Part shown: positions 1 to 9,118 of the stretch, one piece after another | Layout of the letters: each line of letters starts with the position of its first letter | Numbering within the stretch: the stretch's first letter is position 1 | Assembly: GCA_003427395.1 (NCBI GenBank) | Contig: BFEA01000007.1 | Location: 757,690 to 779,807, forward strand | Direction: 5' to 3' | DNA length: 22,118 nucleotides | Origin: Chara braunii | Lineage: Eukaryota; Streptophyta; Charophyceae; Charales; Characeae | The notes under the pieces: model-generated | What the model saw: the letters and a program-made list of their open reading frames with translations, nothing else | Databases searched by the model: none | What the model was told of the DNA's origin: nothing | Made by a program: the position numbers and the translations under genes

Positions 1-300
1 GGGGGGGGACGTATGACAGGAAGTTGGCTATATGGCAAGTAAAGGGGGACATGGAGAGGAGGAGGAGGATGTGGCCGAGGAGGAGGACGAGAATAGAGAG
101 GACGACGACGAGGAGGAGCAGAGATGGGGGAGGAGAAGAGGTGGACGGAGGGAAAGAGGAAGGGCGGGAGGAGGACGAGTGCGAGGAGGAGGAGACATGG
201 ACGGAGAGGAAGGGGAGGACATGAGGAAGGTAAGGAGACGAGGCATGGAAGATGGCGAAGTACGAGGAGGAGGAGGAGACAAGGAGGATCCGGACATGCA
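1..300. repeat. Purine-rich AGG/GGA tract
   Basis: The plus strand is almost entirely G and A, built from irregular GAGGAGG and AGGAGGAGG units with few pyrimidines. Both strands give open frames here, but their products are low complexity (Arg/Glu/Gly on plus, Ser/Pro on minus), as expected from a biased tract. I see no gene. Such strand asymmetry can form triplex DNA; that is general knowledge, not shown here. Confidence 0.8.
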
Positions 301-785
301 TGGTCCCGGACGGTCCGGACCGGTAAACAGGTCCGGAAATGTCCGGACCATTAAAAAAAAAAAAAAAAACTGAAAAAAAAAGTATGTTATGCAGAATATC
401 AATGCAAACCACTTTTGCCTCAGAGTCATGTCAGAATTCCTAGCCAAACTTGAGTTAAAAGTCAAAAACTGTAAAAAAAACTTAAAAAAGGACTTAAAAA
501 ACTAATAAAAAGTAATGAATTATTTATAATTAAAAGACTCGGGGTGTCTAATAAATTATTATAGAGAGAGAGCATGTCCAGACCCCCCAAAAAGCATAAA
601 CGGGCTTGAAAACCCCCAAACACAGTTTTGGCTCCTCAGTGGCGAAGGGTCCTGGACCGTTTTGTTTTGTTTTTTCCCTCGAAATTTGGCAGATCCGGAC
701 CTTCCAGACCGGACGTCTGGAGTCCGGACTGAGTCCAGACCGTCTGGACGGCGCTCCGGGCATCCAGATCGTAGTCATGGAACAA
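290..785. repeat. Region flanked by GTCCGGAC-palindrome clusters
   Basis: Two clusters of GTCCGGAC/GGTCCGGACC-like words lie at about 290-350 and 690-770. Between them is AT-rich DNA with A runs (about 351-371 and 473-530), and I see no coding frame with recognisable content. The paired clusters could be the ends of an old foldback element, but I could align the arms only loosely, so boundaries are not claimed. Similar GGTCC words occur inside the inverted-repeat element at 10925-11868. Confidence 0.35.
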
Positions 786-990
786 ACGCAAACAGACAAA
801 AGACAAGAGATTTCAATTAAAAAAAAAAAAAAAAAAGATAAACTAACAGAGTGGATAGATTAGGTCACGGAACGCAAACAAACAAAAGACGAGATTTCTT
901 TTTTTTTTGTTCTTTTTTTCTAAAGACGAGATTTCAATCAAGGGAAAAAAAAAAAGATAAACTAACAGAGTAGATAGATTGGGCAGCGGA
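786..990 (+). repeat. Imperfect tandem repeat, two units
   Basis: Unit 1 (about 786-869) and unit 2 (about 870-990) share the order ACGCAAACARACAAAAGAC, GAGATTTCAAT, an A run, then GATAAACTAACAGAGTRGATAGATT. Unit 2 is longer because it holds an extra T-rich stretch and a second GACGAGATTTC. A third, partial copy of the first motif is at 18508-18540. The array abuts the LTR at 1022. No coding content is seen. Confidence 0.7.
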
Positions 991-1923
991 AAAGACAAAA
1001 AAGGCCCTGCGGGACTCAAGATTACATGCCCAGTTCGGCGATGTACATAATAAACCGAGGATCTGCAATGTGATAAAAAGGACTGAATAAACAATGTAGT
1101 GCAAGTGAAATCTCAACAAGCAGTGTACATTCTGATACATACAAGAATGGTGCTTTATAGCGCATTGGAAGACTTAGATACAAGTCCTGACCTGACCGGG
1201 ACTGACCTCAATCACGTAGTGTAAGACAGCGCAGCAGAGTGCTAGAATACCAATGACTAGCCCAATCAATGTTGTAACCCAGACCAAACGTACATCATCC
1301 TCATAGCAAGGTGTGAAGGGACCTGGCGCTATACAAAGGAAGAAGGCGCCAGGCCCAGATCATGCACAGACGAAGAGGAGGGGAACAGACGAAGAAGAGG
1401 GGGAGAGATGGGAGTGTCGTCAACACCAAGTCTTTGTTACAAGTCCCAAATAATCCCTCGTCGAAATGTCTGAAGCCCAAATGTCGAGTCTGGATCCAAA
1501 TGTCACCAAGCTCTCTCTTCCTCTCGTAGTCTGCTGATGCAGTGAAGTCAGGTAGCAAAAGGGTGAGAGGGAGATGGTGGACTGAGAAGAGGACGAAGAA
1601 GAACTCTCTCTCTCCCATATGCCAGGTACTAACCTGTGAAGATGGCGCTGTGCTGCAGGTACCTCAAAGGCGAATCTGGAGCTATGGCGCTGCAGGTAAG
1701 TATCCCTGGCCTCCACCCAATCTCTCTCTCTCTAGTACTACTCTAGCTCCTATGGTGCCGAGCGCTGAAGACTACTGCTAACACTACTAGCGCCCAGCGC
1801 TGAAGACTGCTGCTAGCGCTACAACTACTCCTGCAGCGCTCCTCCAGAGTGCTGCTGCTGAATCCTGAAGACTACCTCCTGCCTCCTGAACTACACGTGA
1901 AGTGCCTGGGAAGTACCTAGGAA

Positions 1924-2530
1924 CTACCTGCCGGCCTGCAGGGCGGGCCAGTTCACAGCCAGGAGGCTGCGCTATACCCGGTTGCATTTTGTCGCGTAGC
2001 GAGGACGTCTTTTTCAGGAAATGTCGACGATGGCGAAAGGGGTTTATAGGGCGGTAACATGGGCAATTGAAGGGTGTGGCCGCTGTCGAGGCAGAGACCA
2101 GTAGGCCGGGTGGTCGCGAGTGCGGTTGGAGGGGGGCAGACCAGCGGTCACGAAAAGCGGTCGGCGGGCCGTTTTCATGGACGGCGGCCGGTTTTCCATT
2201 TTGGGCGATATCGCGTGAGGGTGCGATTTTCGGAAGGTCGGGCCGAAGTGGGTTTGGAGGTGTGCACAGCAGAATGCTGGCTTGCAAAATGTGTGCTACT
2301 GTGAGTTTGCCCTCGAAATGGAAAAACGAAAAATGAAAAAAAACACAAATTTAAAAACAACCAGGTTGTTGTCGTGCTAAGTGGAGCGTGGCGACGTCCC
2401 GAGATTGGGCCCGTTTCAAGAGTGGTGTGCCCAGGCCCGTTCACAATCCTTTTCGTTCGGTGCGCTTCAAGCCCTGCCCGCAGGCCGGTCTCACTCCCGA
2501 GTGGCTGCGCTTCCACGCTTGCGCAGTACA
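1924..2530. repeat. LTR segment missing from the other LTR
   Basis: In the 5' LTR the sequence CCTAGGAA is followed almost directly by CCAGTCCTATATAG. In the 3' LTR the same flanks (1916-1923 and 2531-2543) are separated by about 607 GC-rich bases. The segment shares the GGCC/CAGGCCCG vocabulary of the rest of the LTR, which favours deletion from the 5' copy over insertion in the 3' copy. I see no TIRs or target duplications around it. Confidence 0.7.
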
Positions 2531-2534
2531 CAGT

Positions 2535-2543
2535 CCTATATAG
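2535..2543 (-). promoter_or_regulatory. TATA-like box in the 3' LTR
   Basis: The minus strand reads CTATATAGG. The same motif is kept in the 5' LTR at 15281-15289. Its place between a GGCC-rich U3-like part and the rest of the LTR suits an LTR promoter. Function is inferred from motif and position only. Confidence 0.4.
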
Positions 2544-2759
2544 TGCTGGCCCGTCCTGGAGGCTTCTCTTGCCAATGCCGAAACGTGCCAGACCCTGGCG
2601 TTGAAGCTCAACCAGGGGTTGTCTTGAAAACAGGCCCAAAATGGCTTGTGCTAAAACCCTGGTTTGTTGCCTGAGTTTCAGGGCGGGTCGAAATGATGAG
2701 GGCCTGAAAATGGCCCTCAGTTTCAGGCTGAAAACACTCAGGGCCGGAAAGGCCCTAAT

Positions 2760-2890
2760 TTAGCCTGAAACGACACGTGGCTTGTAGGCCCTTGTTTTCA
2801 GGCTTTCAGGCTGAAACGACACAGGGCCTGTAGGCCCTTGTTTTCAGGCTTTTGGCATGAAAACGTCACGGGCCTGAAAGGGGCCCGTGC
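2760..2890. repeat. Degenerate repeats rich in TTCAGGCTGAAA and GGCC in U3
   Basis: A unit of about 48 bases holding ACAGGGCCTGTAGGCCCTTG and TTTTCAGGCT occurs twice in tandem. It also occurs twice in the 5' LTR at about 15515-15600. The words are partly self-complementary (AGGGCC/GGCCCT, CAGGCCTG-like), so the region can form short hairpins. LTR U3 repeats often act as enhancers; whether these do is not shown. Confidence 0.6.
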
Positions 2891-2917
2891 AGCCTGTTGC
2901 AGGCGCAACTTGTAACA

Positions 2918-2930
2918 CCCCCCCCTCCTT
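2918..2930 (-). promoter_or_regulatory. Polypurine tract for plus-strand priming
   Basis: On the minus strand AAGGAGGGGGGGG directly abuts TGTTACA, the start of the 3' LTR. This is the expected place and composition of the RNase H-resistant primer for second-strand DNA synthesis. It sets the inner edge of the 3' LTR at 2917. The stop codon of the last pol frame (2929-2931) overlaps its upstream edge. Confidence 0.85.
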
Positions 2931-3480
2931 ATGAAGTCAAGCCGGGGCGAGGGCGAAGCTGACGATCTGAAGGTGGAACGTGGATGCGGCTGCGACGTGG
3001 AGCTGAAGATACCGGCTTGCCTTGCATCTTGCGTTCGTAGCATGCGAGAACATCTGGAGCTGTTGCTTGGAGTTCCGCACGGGTCAACCAACGGTCAGCT
3101 CTGTGACTGCAGTACGCAAAGTGTACCAAGTACTTGGTTGGCCTATTGTCGTAGTGCCGCTGGGAGATGATGTCGCCGACCTCTTGAAAACCGTCCATAG
3201 AGGGTGGGTCCTGCGATCGTCGCCCAGGAAAATCATCATGTTCCGCTGGTGTGTAAAGAGCCAACTTGGAGCAATGAAAGACCGGGTAGATGGGCAAGTG
3301 GGCGGGCACCTGAATGGTGAAGGAAGGTCCCTCGGGTGAATCCCCAGCGGGTGCCACAATCGGCCAAGGCCCCATCCATTTCGGGAAGAGCTTGCGAGAG
3401 ATATCTTGTTTAAGGCTGAGTTCTGCGGTGGAAACCCAAACGAGATCGTCGACGCGGAATGGGCAAGGAAGACGCTGACG
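2929..3480 (-). pseudogene. pol: Integrase C-terminal domain and chromodomain-like tail of gypsy pol
   Basis: Reading left from 3480 the frame gives a DDLVWVSTAEL and KLFPKWMGPWPI segment, the SH3-like part of a gypsy integrase with a GPY/F-type motif. A PVFHCSKL segment follows. Then comes a chromodomain-like stretch (KYLVHFAYCSHRADRWLTRAEL). The chromodomain-like part lacks the usual three-aromatic pattern, so histone binding is uncertain. In chromoviruses this tail guides integration to chromatin. The frame is open to the TAA at 2929-2931. It lies in a different frame from the integrase core, from which it is parted by a frameshift near 3562 and two in-frame TAG codons near 3490-3512. Confidence 0.75.
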
Positions 3481-3482
3481 AT

Positions 3483-4117
3483 TGGCCTATTTGCTCATGT
3501 GTTGCTACGTCTTGGCCATCTGGTCGCGTGCCTTGACAAGTAGCTCTTGCATCCGACGCACAAAAAAGAAGATGGTCGTCGCTCTCATCCGTCAGTGGAA
3601 TGATTGTGTGCAACAGAGAAGTGACCGGCGAGCCGTTCTCGAACTCGAAGGGCGACATCCCGATAGCCGAGTGGATGGACGAGTTGTATGCCGACTCGAC
3701 ATCCGACAGCCGCTCAACCCAATCCTTTTGGTTGGGACGGATCAGAGTGCGAAGGAGAACCTGTGCGGTCTGATGCACCCTCTCCGTTTGGCCATCGGCT
3801 TGGGGGTGGGGAGCCAAACTTGGCTTGAGAGATGAGCCCCATCGTTTGATGAGCGTCAACCAAAAATCGGACATGAACCGAGTGTCGAGGTCGCAGATGA
3901 TTTCCTTGGGGTAACCCTTGGTTCAAATTCAGCCGGCGTAAAGAACCTCGGCCAACTCCGGTGCCTTGGCATGATAGCGGCAAGGCAAAAACATGGCAAA
4001 CTTGGTGAGTCGGTCGATCACCTTGAGAATCCCATCCACACCGGTCTTATGCTTGGGGAACGGCCCGGTAATGTCCATGGCAATCGCTTCCCTTCGGCGC
4101 AAGAGGACCGGTAGTGG
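3483..4117 (-). pseudogene. pol: Integrase catalytic core of gypsy pol, with stops
   Basis: The retroviral-type integrase core is readable: first Asp in MDITGPF, second Asp in ICDLDTRF, and Glu in HPQADGQTERVHQT. The last two are exactly 35 residues apart, so the D,D-35-E triad is intact. The frame is the same as RT and RNase H, but it is broken by TGA at 4118-4120 just before the core and by TGA at 3929-3931 and 3923-3925 between the first two catalytic Asp. A frameshift near 3562 ends the frame. In an intact element this enzyme inserts the cDNA into the chromosome. The catalytic residues survive while the frame does not, which suggests fairly recent inactivation. Confidence 0.85.
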
Positions 4118-5119
4118 TCACAACTCGTCGTACGGACGATGGTTGAGGGATTTGCAGCGTCGGCAAACCTCGCATAACTCGCAATAGCGTGTGACATCGT
4201 CGTGAAGGCCGGGCCACCAAAATCGCTTGCGAAGTCGGTCAATCGTGCGATTGACTCCAAAGTGTCCGGTGTTGGGAGCATCGTGGAACTCGCCAAGAAG
4301 CCGTGTACGCAAGTGAGAGTCACTCGGTACGCAAAGAAGGTCCTTCCCCCGCGTGTGGACAAGCAAGTACCCCTCTTGGATCCGGTAGTGAGAAGGCGTC
4401 GAACTAGGAGAGGAGCAATTCGCGTATTTGTCGCGAAACTCAAGGTCGGCTTGGTAGCCGCGGATAAAGCTGTACCGCAGGTCGTCACCGATCTCGAAGG
4501 TCGAGTAGACTACGGTACAATGATCCGGACGTCGTGAAAGAGCATCTGCAAAACGGTTCGACTTCCCAGGAATGTGATCGGGAAAGAAGTCGAATTGGTC
4601 GATGAAAGTCATCCAACGGGCGATGGTGCTATTGACGGTGCCTTGGGTCTTGTAGAAGACCAACAGATTGTTGTCCGTTACCCATCGGAATTGACTTCGA
4701 CCAAGAAGGAAGTGCCGCCACCGCTTGAGCGCGTGGACGAAGGCTAGGAGCTCCTTCTTGCGTGCATCGTCAATGGAGTGCACGACAGGCACTTTCTTGT
4801 TGAAGTACTCGACCGGGTGCCAGTCCACGCCATCGTGTTGCTCGAGGACGACACCAATGCCATAGCCGGACGCAACCGTAGCAACGCGCTTTGGCAATAG
4901 CGGGTCGTATATGCGCAAGACCTCCGCAGATAATAACGCGGCTTTGAGAGTCAAAAATGATTCCCGCGCATCCTCCCCGAAGTCAAACGGTTGATCCATG
5001 CATTGAAGCTTGGACAAGTGGGCCACAATCTTCGAGTATCCCTTGATAAAAAGTTGGTAGTAGTCGGCAAGGCCAAGGAACGAACGGACAGTCGTGACGT
5101 TCCACGGCTCTTGCCACTC
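4118..5119 (-). pseudogene. pol: RNase H and integrase zinc-binding (H2C2) region of gypsy pol
   Basis: The open part (302 codons from 5026) holds an RNase H-like domain followed by an HHCC zinc-binding domain. RNase H shows the Glu in ARKKELLAF and the Asp in WVTDNN. The first catalytic Asp, normally in a T-D-A-S context, is Val (TVAS), which should disable RNA cleavage. Further on, HIPGKSNRFADALSRRPD is the usual end of the domain. The zinc site follows as HDAPNTGHFG then YCELCEVCRRC. Between 5119 and 5027 the same frame continues the RT connection (EWQEPWNV, RSFLGLADYY), so the TAA at 5120-5122 is a simple in-frame stop inside pol. Confidence 0.85.
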
Positions 5120-5991
5120 TTAAATGGCTTGAATCTTGTCCAATAGCGGACTGATGTCCTCCGGTGTGAAAAAATGGCCCAAGTATTCCAGCTCTTGCCG
5201 GACAAATTCGCACTTGTCGCGGTTGGCCTTGTACTTGGCGCAGCCGAGCGTCTCCAACTCTCGTCGAAGGTGCTCAAGATGATCCTCTAATGACCGGCTA
5301 TAGACGAGAATGTCGTCTAAGTAGACCAGCACGAACTGGTCCAACATCGCACGGAACTCGTTGGTCATTGCCGCTTGAAAGGTCGCCGAGGCGATGGTAA
5401 GGCCAAAAGGCATGACCACCAATTCAAAATGTCCGTACCGCGTCTTGAACGCGGATTTGTTGTGATCGTTCGGTCGGATCGAAATCTGATGGTATCCCGA
5501 CTTCAAATCCAACTCAGAGAAGTACTTCGCGCTGCCCAATCGCTCAAGAAGGTCGATGATGCGAGGAAGAGGCCCCGCATTGTTGACAGTTTGCGCGTTG
5601 AGCTTGCGGTAGTCGATGCACAATCGTAGATCCTTGTTCTTCTTCCGTACGAAGAGAACTGGTGCTCCATATGGAGAGCTACTAGGGCAGATCCAACCTT
5701 TGTCCAACAAGTCATCAAGTTGCGCGCGGAGGACCGTAAGCTCCTCCTCGCTCATGAGATAAATGCAACCTTTCGGCGGCACGGCACCGGCCTCCATAAT
5801 GATCTCGTGATTGGCCGATCTGGCACCACACCGGTAGGTGGCTCGAAGATGTCGGCGAACTCGTCAAGCAACCGCACCACACGGGGGTCCAAAGACAAGT
5901 CCGTGGGTGAAGAATCAGCTACCGCGACGGTCCGTAGGAAGCATAGGTCTATCTCATCGGGCTGCTCGTAAGCGCAAGTAGCCCGGAACGA
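5120..5991 (-). pseudogene. pol: Reverse transcriptase domain of gypsy pol
   Basis: The frame from 5797 encodes 225 residues with the RT motifs in order: LRLCIDYRKLN (58-67), FSELDLKSGYHQI with catalytic Asp 97, VVMPFGLT (127-134) and YLDD (159-162), the polymerase active site. The catalytic aspartates are kept. The usual N-A-P after MPFGLT reads I-A-S, a change in a conserved spot. The upstream part (5813-5991) encodes the typical linker (DPRVVRLLDEFADIF, PTGVVPDRPI) in another frame, joined by a one-base deletion near 5810-5812. The Met at 5797 is therefore not a true start. The region ends at the TAA at 5120-5122. Confidence 0.9.
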
Positions 5992-6600
5992 CTAGGTCGT
6001 TACCACTTGGCACCGAATCGAAGAGTGCGGAAGAGGAATAGTGAATTGTACTTCTACGTCGAAAGCATTACGAACGGTAAGAGTCCGCCGGTGGAAGTTG
6101 ACCGTGTGATCCGCACTTGCAAGCCAAGGCATTCCCAAAATAATGTCAAAGTCCGTGTCCAAAATGTCGAACGTCGCCGGTTCGCATGCATAAGGTGTGA
6201 AATACACAGGTACGACCTCGATGTAGCGGTCGATAAGTTGTCGCGTTCTTCCGTCCACCAACTTGATCGCCATCGGGTTTGCCTTCCTCCGAACTTGTGC
6301 GCCAAACCCTTTGCATAAAGGTCTGGCTCATAAAATTGCGAGACGCGCCGATATCCAGCAAAGCGTTGCACGATGCTTGCCCAACTTGGATATGGACATA
6401 GAGGAGTGGTGCGTTGTTGTCGTCGTACCGCTGCTTGCGAAACTCGCGGGCCACCTTGGTAACATACGCAAGGATGTCCCCCACCGTGACTTCGTCATCC
6501 ATCGGCGAAGTTGGTGGTGCATAGAAGGATAAGTACGTGTGAAGATGAGTGCATACTGTTGCGCATTGCGGTCCCGGCAAGCGACCCGTGGTCGGGAGAG
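5992..6600 (-). pseudogene. pol: Aspartic protease region of gypsy pol
   Basis: From 6540 down, the frame encodes SPMDDEVTVGDILAYV, a basic YDDNNAPLLYVHIQVG stretch and the active-site loop ALLDIGASRNFMS. Retropepsins have D-S/T-G here; this copy has D-I-G, which probably weakens or kills it. After a frameshift near 6300-6320 the second frame (to 5992) continues with FDIILGMPWLASADHTVNF, the conserved flap and ILG part. It stops at TAG 5992-5994, although the same frame goes on sensibly beyond it. The protease would cut Gag-Pol into its enzymes. Confidence 0.8.
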
Positions 6601-6907
6601 GAAGCCATGTGAAATCCTCGGATGTGAGCGGGTCCAATACCTCTATGTTGAATTCGCACGCCGAATCCCGTGAAAAAAACACTTGAAGACGATAAGTTGT
6701 CGTTGCCGGACGGAGAAGATGTCGCACACACGTCTTGTCCTTGAGCTTGAGTATCCAGCGTAGGAACGAGTTGGGCAGCATAGTCAAAACAATAAAGAAG
6801 AGGAGGACTATCGACTTCCGCATGTGCCTCGGAACGAAGGGCGGTCACCCACGAAGTGACCGGTTCCAAAGGCGTCGAGAGTGTCGTCGACTTACTCCCG
6901 GCGGTGC
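6601..6907 (-). pseudogene. Gag-pol junction, poorly conserved
   Basis: Between the end of the zinc-knuckle frame (6908) and the protease there is a spacer in which frames 1 and 2 of the minus strand both run open but show no domain. It is rich in Ser, Thr and His codons. In related elements this part links Gag to protease and varies greatly. I cannot place the exact join, nor tell whether Gag and Pol were one frame. Confidence 0.45.
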
Positions 6908-8319
6908 TCAGTTTCCCGATTTGCCTTTGCCTTTCGACGGGCAGCCCATTGTCTCGTGGAGATCGTTGTTACACCACAGACAATAACGGAATCTCGTGTG
7001 TGTCTTGTATGCGTCCTTAGAGAGACCGTATTGGGAACATGAGGCTGGAGCTGCTGCGCCGGGTCCGGGGCTAGATGTGGTGTTTGTCTTCGTCTTGCTG
7101 CGTCCTCGGCCTTTGCCAGGGCGGCCACCTTCCCGGGCGGCTGCGAGTTTGTCCCCTTCATTGGCAGACACGGCCTCGCTAGTTTGGTCGATTGGCGTTG
7201 CCACCACGACCACGGCCACTTTTGGTCGATGCTGATCTCTGCTCGGGTCTATCGCAGACGAACGGCGAAGGTTCTTAACCTCCTTGTTCGTGACAATAAT
7301 CTGCGCGGCCTTGTCGAAGAGCTCCGCCGGTGTCGTCAGCGTGTCCTCGGCGTGAGTCGAGGCATTCCCCAACGTCGGACACGACCTCGAGATGGAGTAG
7401 TGTTTGATGGCTTTGAAGCCCATTTGAATGTCTGGGACGAATGTCAAGCGTTGGTACTCGGCAATCCAGTCAACATTTGGCAGCGTGCCTTATTCGAAGA
7501 CAATCAGCTTGTCGATTGTCTTGATCGGAGATTATCCAGCCATGCTTGGCACGTGGCCCCCGAGCGGGAGTATAAGTACGCATGATGCTTGTGCTCGTTG
7601 ACGTAGTGTAGCTGCAACTGAAGTTCGAACTTACGGAACCAGGGAATTGGGTCCGTCTTCGTCGAATCGCAGAAGATCTCCTGATCATCGAACTTTGGAG
7701 TTGTCTCGCGCGGTTCCGATCTCGAGTGAGTGGTGGCAGTACAGATCCGTTGCTCCAGCTGTTGCGTGGCGTTTTGCTGTAACTGCACGCCGTCCTTGAG
7801 GGATCCGGCGTTAATCTCCAATGCCTCGAGGCGATCAGAGGTGTTGGAAGAGCTGGCAATGGGGGCGGCTACGGTTTGTTTCAGCTGCTGGAGGCGGCTG
7901 GTGAGTTGGTCAAACACCTGATTGTGTGTCTGAACTGCATCGTCGAGGTTGTGAATGTCCTCCTGCTGTGCAATGCACGTGGCCAAGAGGTCCGTGAGAT
8001 GGGAGAGGAGTAGAGCGATCTTGTTTTCACTCTCTTCCAGTTTCTCATTCTCAGTCTCGGCCCACCAGTCCGTTGCAATTGTGAGCAAAGCTCGCTCTCC
8101 GCTGAATATTTTCTCACGTCGTTGAAGTCGTTCTTCATCAGCAGCCTTTGCTGCTGCCTCGTCTTGCTGGCGTTGTTGTTCAATTGCCAACAGACGTGCC
8201 TTCTCAGCGTCCTCTGCCTTCTTCTTTGCTACTGCATCCGACCTTTGTTTGCCTTCGGTAATCAGAAGCAGCATCCGGGCCTGATAGGCGTTGTCCGTTT
8301 CCCCGGACTTCTGGTCCAT
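6908..8319 (-). pseudogene. gag: Gag (coiled coil, capsid, CCHC zinc knuckle), broken
   Basis: I take the Met at 8319 as the likely start; the frame runs further up, but only into a 13-bp minisatellite. The N-terminal part is a long charged, Ala/Gln/Glu-rich coiled coil (KKKAEDAEKARLLAIEQQRQ). The capsid-type segment follows (DPIPWFRKFELQLQLHYV, CQAWLDNL). The frame then stops at 7504-7506. A second frame resumes at about 7500 (DKLIVFE, a TAA, then GTLPNVDWIAEYQRL) and runs to 6908, ending in a perfect CX2CX4HX4C zinc knuckle (CLWCNNDLHETMGC) followed by Lys/Gly. The join between AWLDNL and DKLIVFE looks shorter than in the family, so an internal deletion of some tens of codons is likely. Gag packages the RNA into particles. 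Confidence 0.8.
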
Positions 8320-8412
8320 GACGGTTGTTTGTGAGCGCAAAAGCATAGACCAGGCTGGGGGCATTCTGACGTGGTACTCCCTGTTGCTGACATGGCACTG
8401 TTGTTGGCTTGC

Positions 8413-8542
8413 GTGGCCTGCTGACGTGGCTTGCTCACGTGGCCTGCTGACATGTCCTGCTGCTGTGGTTCGCAAATGTGGCTTGCTGATGTGATCTGCC
8501 GACGTGGTCTGCCGATGTGGCCTGTTGGCGTGGCCTGCTGAT
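8413..8542. repeat. Minisatellite, 13 bp x 10
   Basis: Ten head-to-tail units of consensus GTGGCCTGCTGAC lie in strict 13-base register. Most units differ from the consensus at 0-4 sites, and a further degenerate unit may precede them at 8403. Since 13 is not a multiple of three, a frame crossing the array rotates through three readings, so it is not a protein repeat. It sits upstream of the likely Gag start in the element's leader. Confidence 0.9.
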
Positions 8543-8554
8543 GTGGCAACTCAC

Positions 8555-9080
8555 CAATGCCACGCAGGGGGTACCCGGAGACAGATAGAGAAGGTAAGAC
8601 CAGAGGGGGCAACAACATAGGTGGGGAGGGGTGGGTGGGATAAATCGCCCAGATAAGGAGCCACTAATCAAAAAGAAAAGTTTGAACTTTGCAAAAAAAA
8701 AATTCGAGAAAAAGAAAAAATACTCGTTTGCAAGTTCAGTATGCCTCCCAATTCCCCCTGAAGTGCGAAACGACCCTGAGGAAAAATTTTGAACGTTCAG
8801 ACTGCAAATGATTGTCCGATGAGAATTCCGAAAAAAAATAAAATACAGCACATATTCGGAATTACTCAGATGAGAGTACAAGCGGTTAGAGAATGATAAT
8901 TGCAAGAGGGATTTCTCGTACCGTTTAAAAAAAAAAAAAAATGAATTTCGGAAAAAAATATTCCGGATTTCTAAACAACGGGAAATTGCAAAAGGAAATC
9001 GAAATTTTCGAAAAAAAAATATTCCTGATTTTCCAGCAATGAAATTTTGAATATTCAGAAGGAAAACGAAAAAAGAAATT
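8555..9080. other. A-rich leader of the gypsy element, no gene
   Basis: This stretch has many A runs inside recurring short words such as GGAAAAAAATATTCC, CGAAAAAAAATA and GAAATTTTCG. The long minus-strand frame across it is Phe/Ser-rich and follows from the A runs, so I do not call it a gene. It should be the part of the gypsy 5' leader lying next to gag, parted from the primer-binding site by LINE-A. Confidence 0.6.
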
Positions 9081-9118
9081 TCAGATGTTGTGCTATTGCG
9101 ATTTTCCACAACAGAAAT

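Larger units (their letters stand above)
1022..2917 (-). repeat. 3' LTR (long form, about 1.9 kb)
   Basis: This segment matches 14372-15732 along its length, at roughly 93% by eye over the first 340 bases. It contains about 607 bases (1924-2530) absent from the other copy. The inner end is TGTTACA on the minus strand, next to the polypurine tract. The outer end should be TG on the plus strand but reads GA before TTACATG, so the terminal dinucleotide is lost or truncated. Frames on both strands inside the LTR look like chance; none resembles a known protein. Confidence 0.85.

Noticed and set aside
28-465. 145-codon minus-strand frame and overlapping plus frames
   Set aside because: They cover the purine tract; products are Ser/Pro or Arg/Glu low complexity and open on both strands at once.
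1787-2639. Overlapping frames of 76-166 codons on both strands in the 3' LTR
   Set aside because: They fall in GC-rich LTR DNA, are open on both strands and are disrupted or absent in the other LTR.
8413-8542. CRISPR-like array
   Set aside because: Units are contiguous 13-mers without spacers, in a eukaryotic transposon.
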